Shown piece by piece: positions 12,224 to 12,402 of a DNA stretch of 12,402 bases. The notes beneath the pieces are model-generated. The model searched no databases and had not been told where the DNA came from. It saw nothing but the letters and a program-made list of their open reading frames with translations. Both the position numbers and the translations under genes were made by a program. How positions within the stretch are numbered: the first letter of the stretch is position 1; the number at the start of each line of letters is the position of its first letter. Source of the DNA: Actinomycetes bacterium (lineage in GTDB: Bacteria; Actinomycetota; Acidimicrobiia; Acidimicrobiales; Palsa-688); NCBI GenBank assembly GCA_021827285.1, contig JAKAWM010000031.1, positions 1-12,402 on the forward strand, in the 5' to 3' direction.

Positions 12224-12303
12224 TGGAGCGCCTCGCCCGATGGAGGCACCCGGTACAGGAGGCGGGCGGGCGGAGGCGGCGCAGGGTAGCCTGCACACCA
12301 TGA
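12220..12303 (+). CDS. Possible 27-codon linking ORF between gpsA and the RpiB-like gene
   Basis: The ATG at 12220 overlaps the gpsA stop as ATGA, and this frame ends in a TGA that overlaps the next gene's ATG as ATGA (12300-12303). It would encode 27 residues with a basic patch (GGRRRRR). The double overlap would allow translational coupling from gpsA to the next gene. A short open frame in GC-rich DNA is easily due to chance, so this is a weak call. Confidence 0.2.
   Translation: MMERLARWRHPVQEAGGRRRRRVACTP
12287..12292 (+). promoter_or_regulatory. Candidate -10 element for a leaderless RpiB-like gene
   Basis: TAGCCT is followed by 7 nt (GCACACC) and ATG at 12300. GGAGG-type sequences upstream are 30 nt or more away and too far to act as Shine-Dalgarno. 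Confidence 0.38.
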
Positions 12304-12402
12304 AGGTCGCTTTCGGGACGGACGACCGCACTCCGGTCACAGATGAACTAAAGAGGGATCTGTCCCGCCTCGGCCACGACGTAGTGGAGGTGGCTGATCC
12401 TC
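12300..12402 (+). CDS. RpiB/LacA/LacB-like sugar-phosphate isomerase (5' part)
   Basis: 34 codons are visible before the window ends. MKVAFGTDDRTP followed by an amphipathic helix and LGHDVVEV matches the first beta-alpha-beta unit of the RpiB/LacAB family, which interconverts aldose and ketose phosphates, typically ribose-5-phosphate and ribulose-5-phosphate. In classical RpiB the loop reads SDHAG or CDHVG; here it is TDDRT. The Asp is kept but the following His is Asp, so this is a divergent member and may not be a true ribose-5-phosphate isomerase. The ATG is supported by TAGCCT 7 nt upstream. Confidence 0.7.
   Translation, partial: MKVAFGTDDRTPVTDELKRDLSRLGHDVVEVADP

Overview
This is GC-rich DNA from an actinobacterium-like genome. 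Three things point there: GTG starts are common, hup, cofC/fbiD and gpsA lie in the order and relative orientation I know from Mycobacterium (hupB, fbiD/Rv2983, gpsA), and the HU protein carries a long Lys/Ala-rich tail. The presence of cofC/fbiD implies the organism makes coenzyme F420. A deep-branching actinobacterial class such as Acidimicrobiia would fit, but the sequence does not settle this. I saw no rRNA, tRNA or CRISPR array.

Layout. Positions 1-67 (-) hold the first codons of an unidentified gene. An apparently intact IS1380-family insertion sequence (141-1850) sits in its upstream region, with perfect 17-bp terminal inverted repeats and a TCTGA target duplication. Next comes a small coiled-coil protein with a C-terminal membrane segment (1963-2430, +). 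A two-gene minus-strand unit follows: a GT28/MGDG-synthase-like glycosyltransferase (5178-3331) and a NodB polysaccharide deacetylase (3308-2556). Divergent from it is a GDP-mannose pyrophosphorylase-like gene (5484-6476, +). Convergent with that gene is a large GH63-type glycosidase (9542-6819, -). The last third is the housekeeping block hup (9768-10448, +), cofC/fbiD (11129-10575, -), gpsA (11201-12223, +) and the start of an RpiB/LacAB-like isomerase gene (12300 to the window end, +).

How the genes may work together. The middle of the window is a carbohydrate and cell-envelope neighbourhood: nucleotide-sugar supply, a membrane-linked glycosyltransferase, a deacetylase and a glycosidase. 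Substrates cannot be read from sequence. The most unusual object is the glycosyltransferase. After its GT domain it has a hydrophobic Ala/Gly-rich segment and then about 180 residues that align colinearly with the NodB deacetylase encoded just downstream, yet every catalytic NodB motif is lost. It looks like a glycosyltransferase fused to a dead deacetylase, expressed with a live one.

A second theme is gene starts. Five starts (the left partial gene, the glycosyltransferase, cofC, gpsA and the RpiB-like gene) have a TAnnnT -10-like hexamer ending 6 or 7 nt before the start codon and no convincing Shine-Dalgarno. This is the geometry of leaderless transcripts. The hup, coiled-coil, deacetylase and GDP-mannose pyrophosphorylase genes have Shine-Dalgarno sequences instead. 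A third theme is short GC-rich tandem repeats in three intergenic gaps around the carbohydrate genes, plus a repeat-expanded HU tail.
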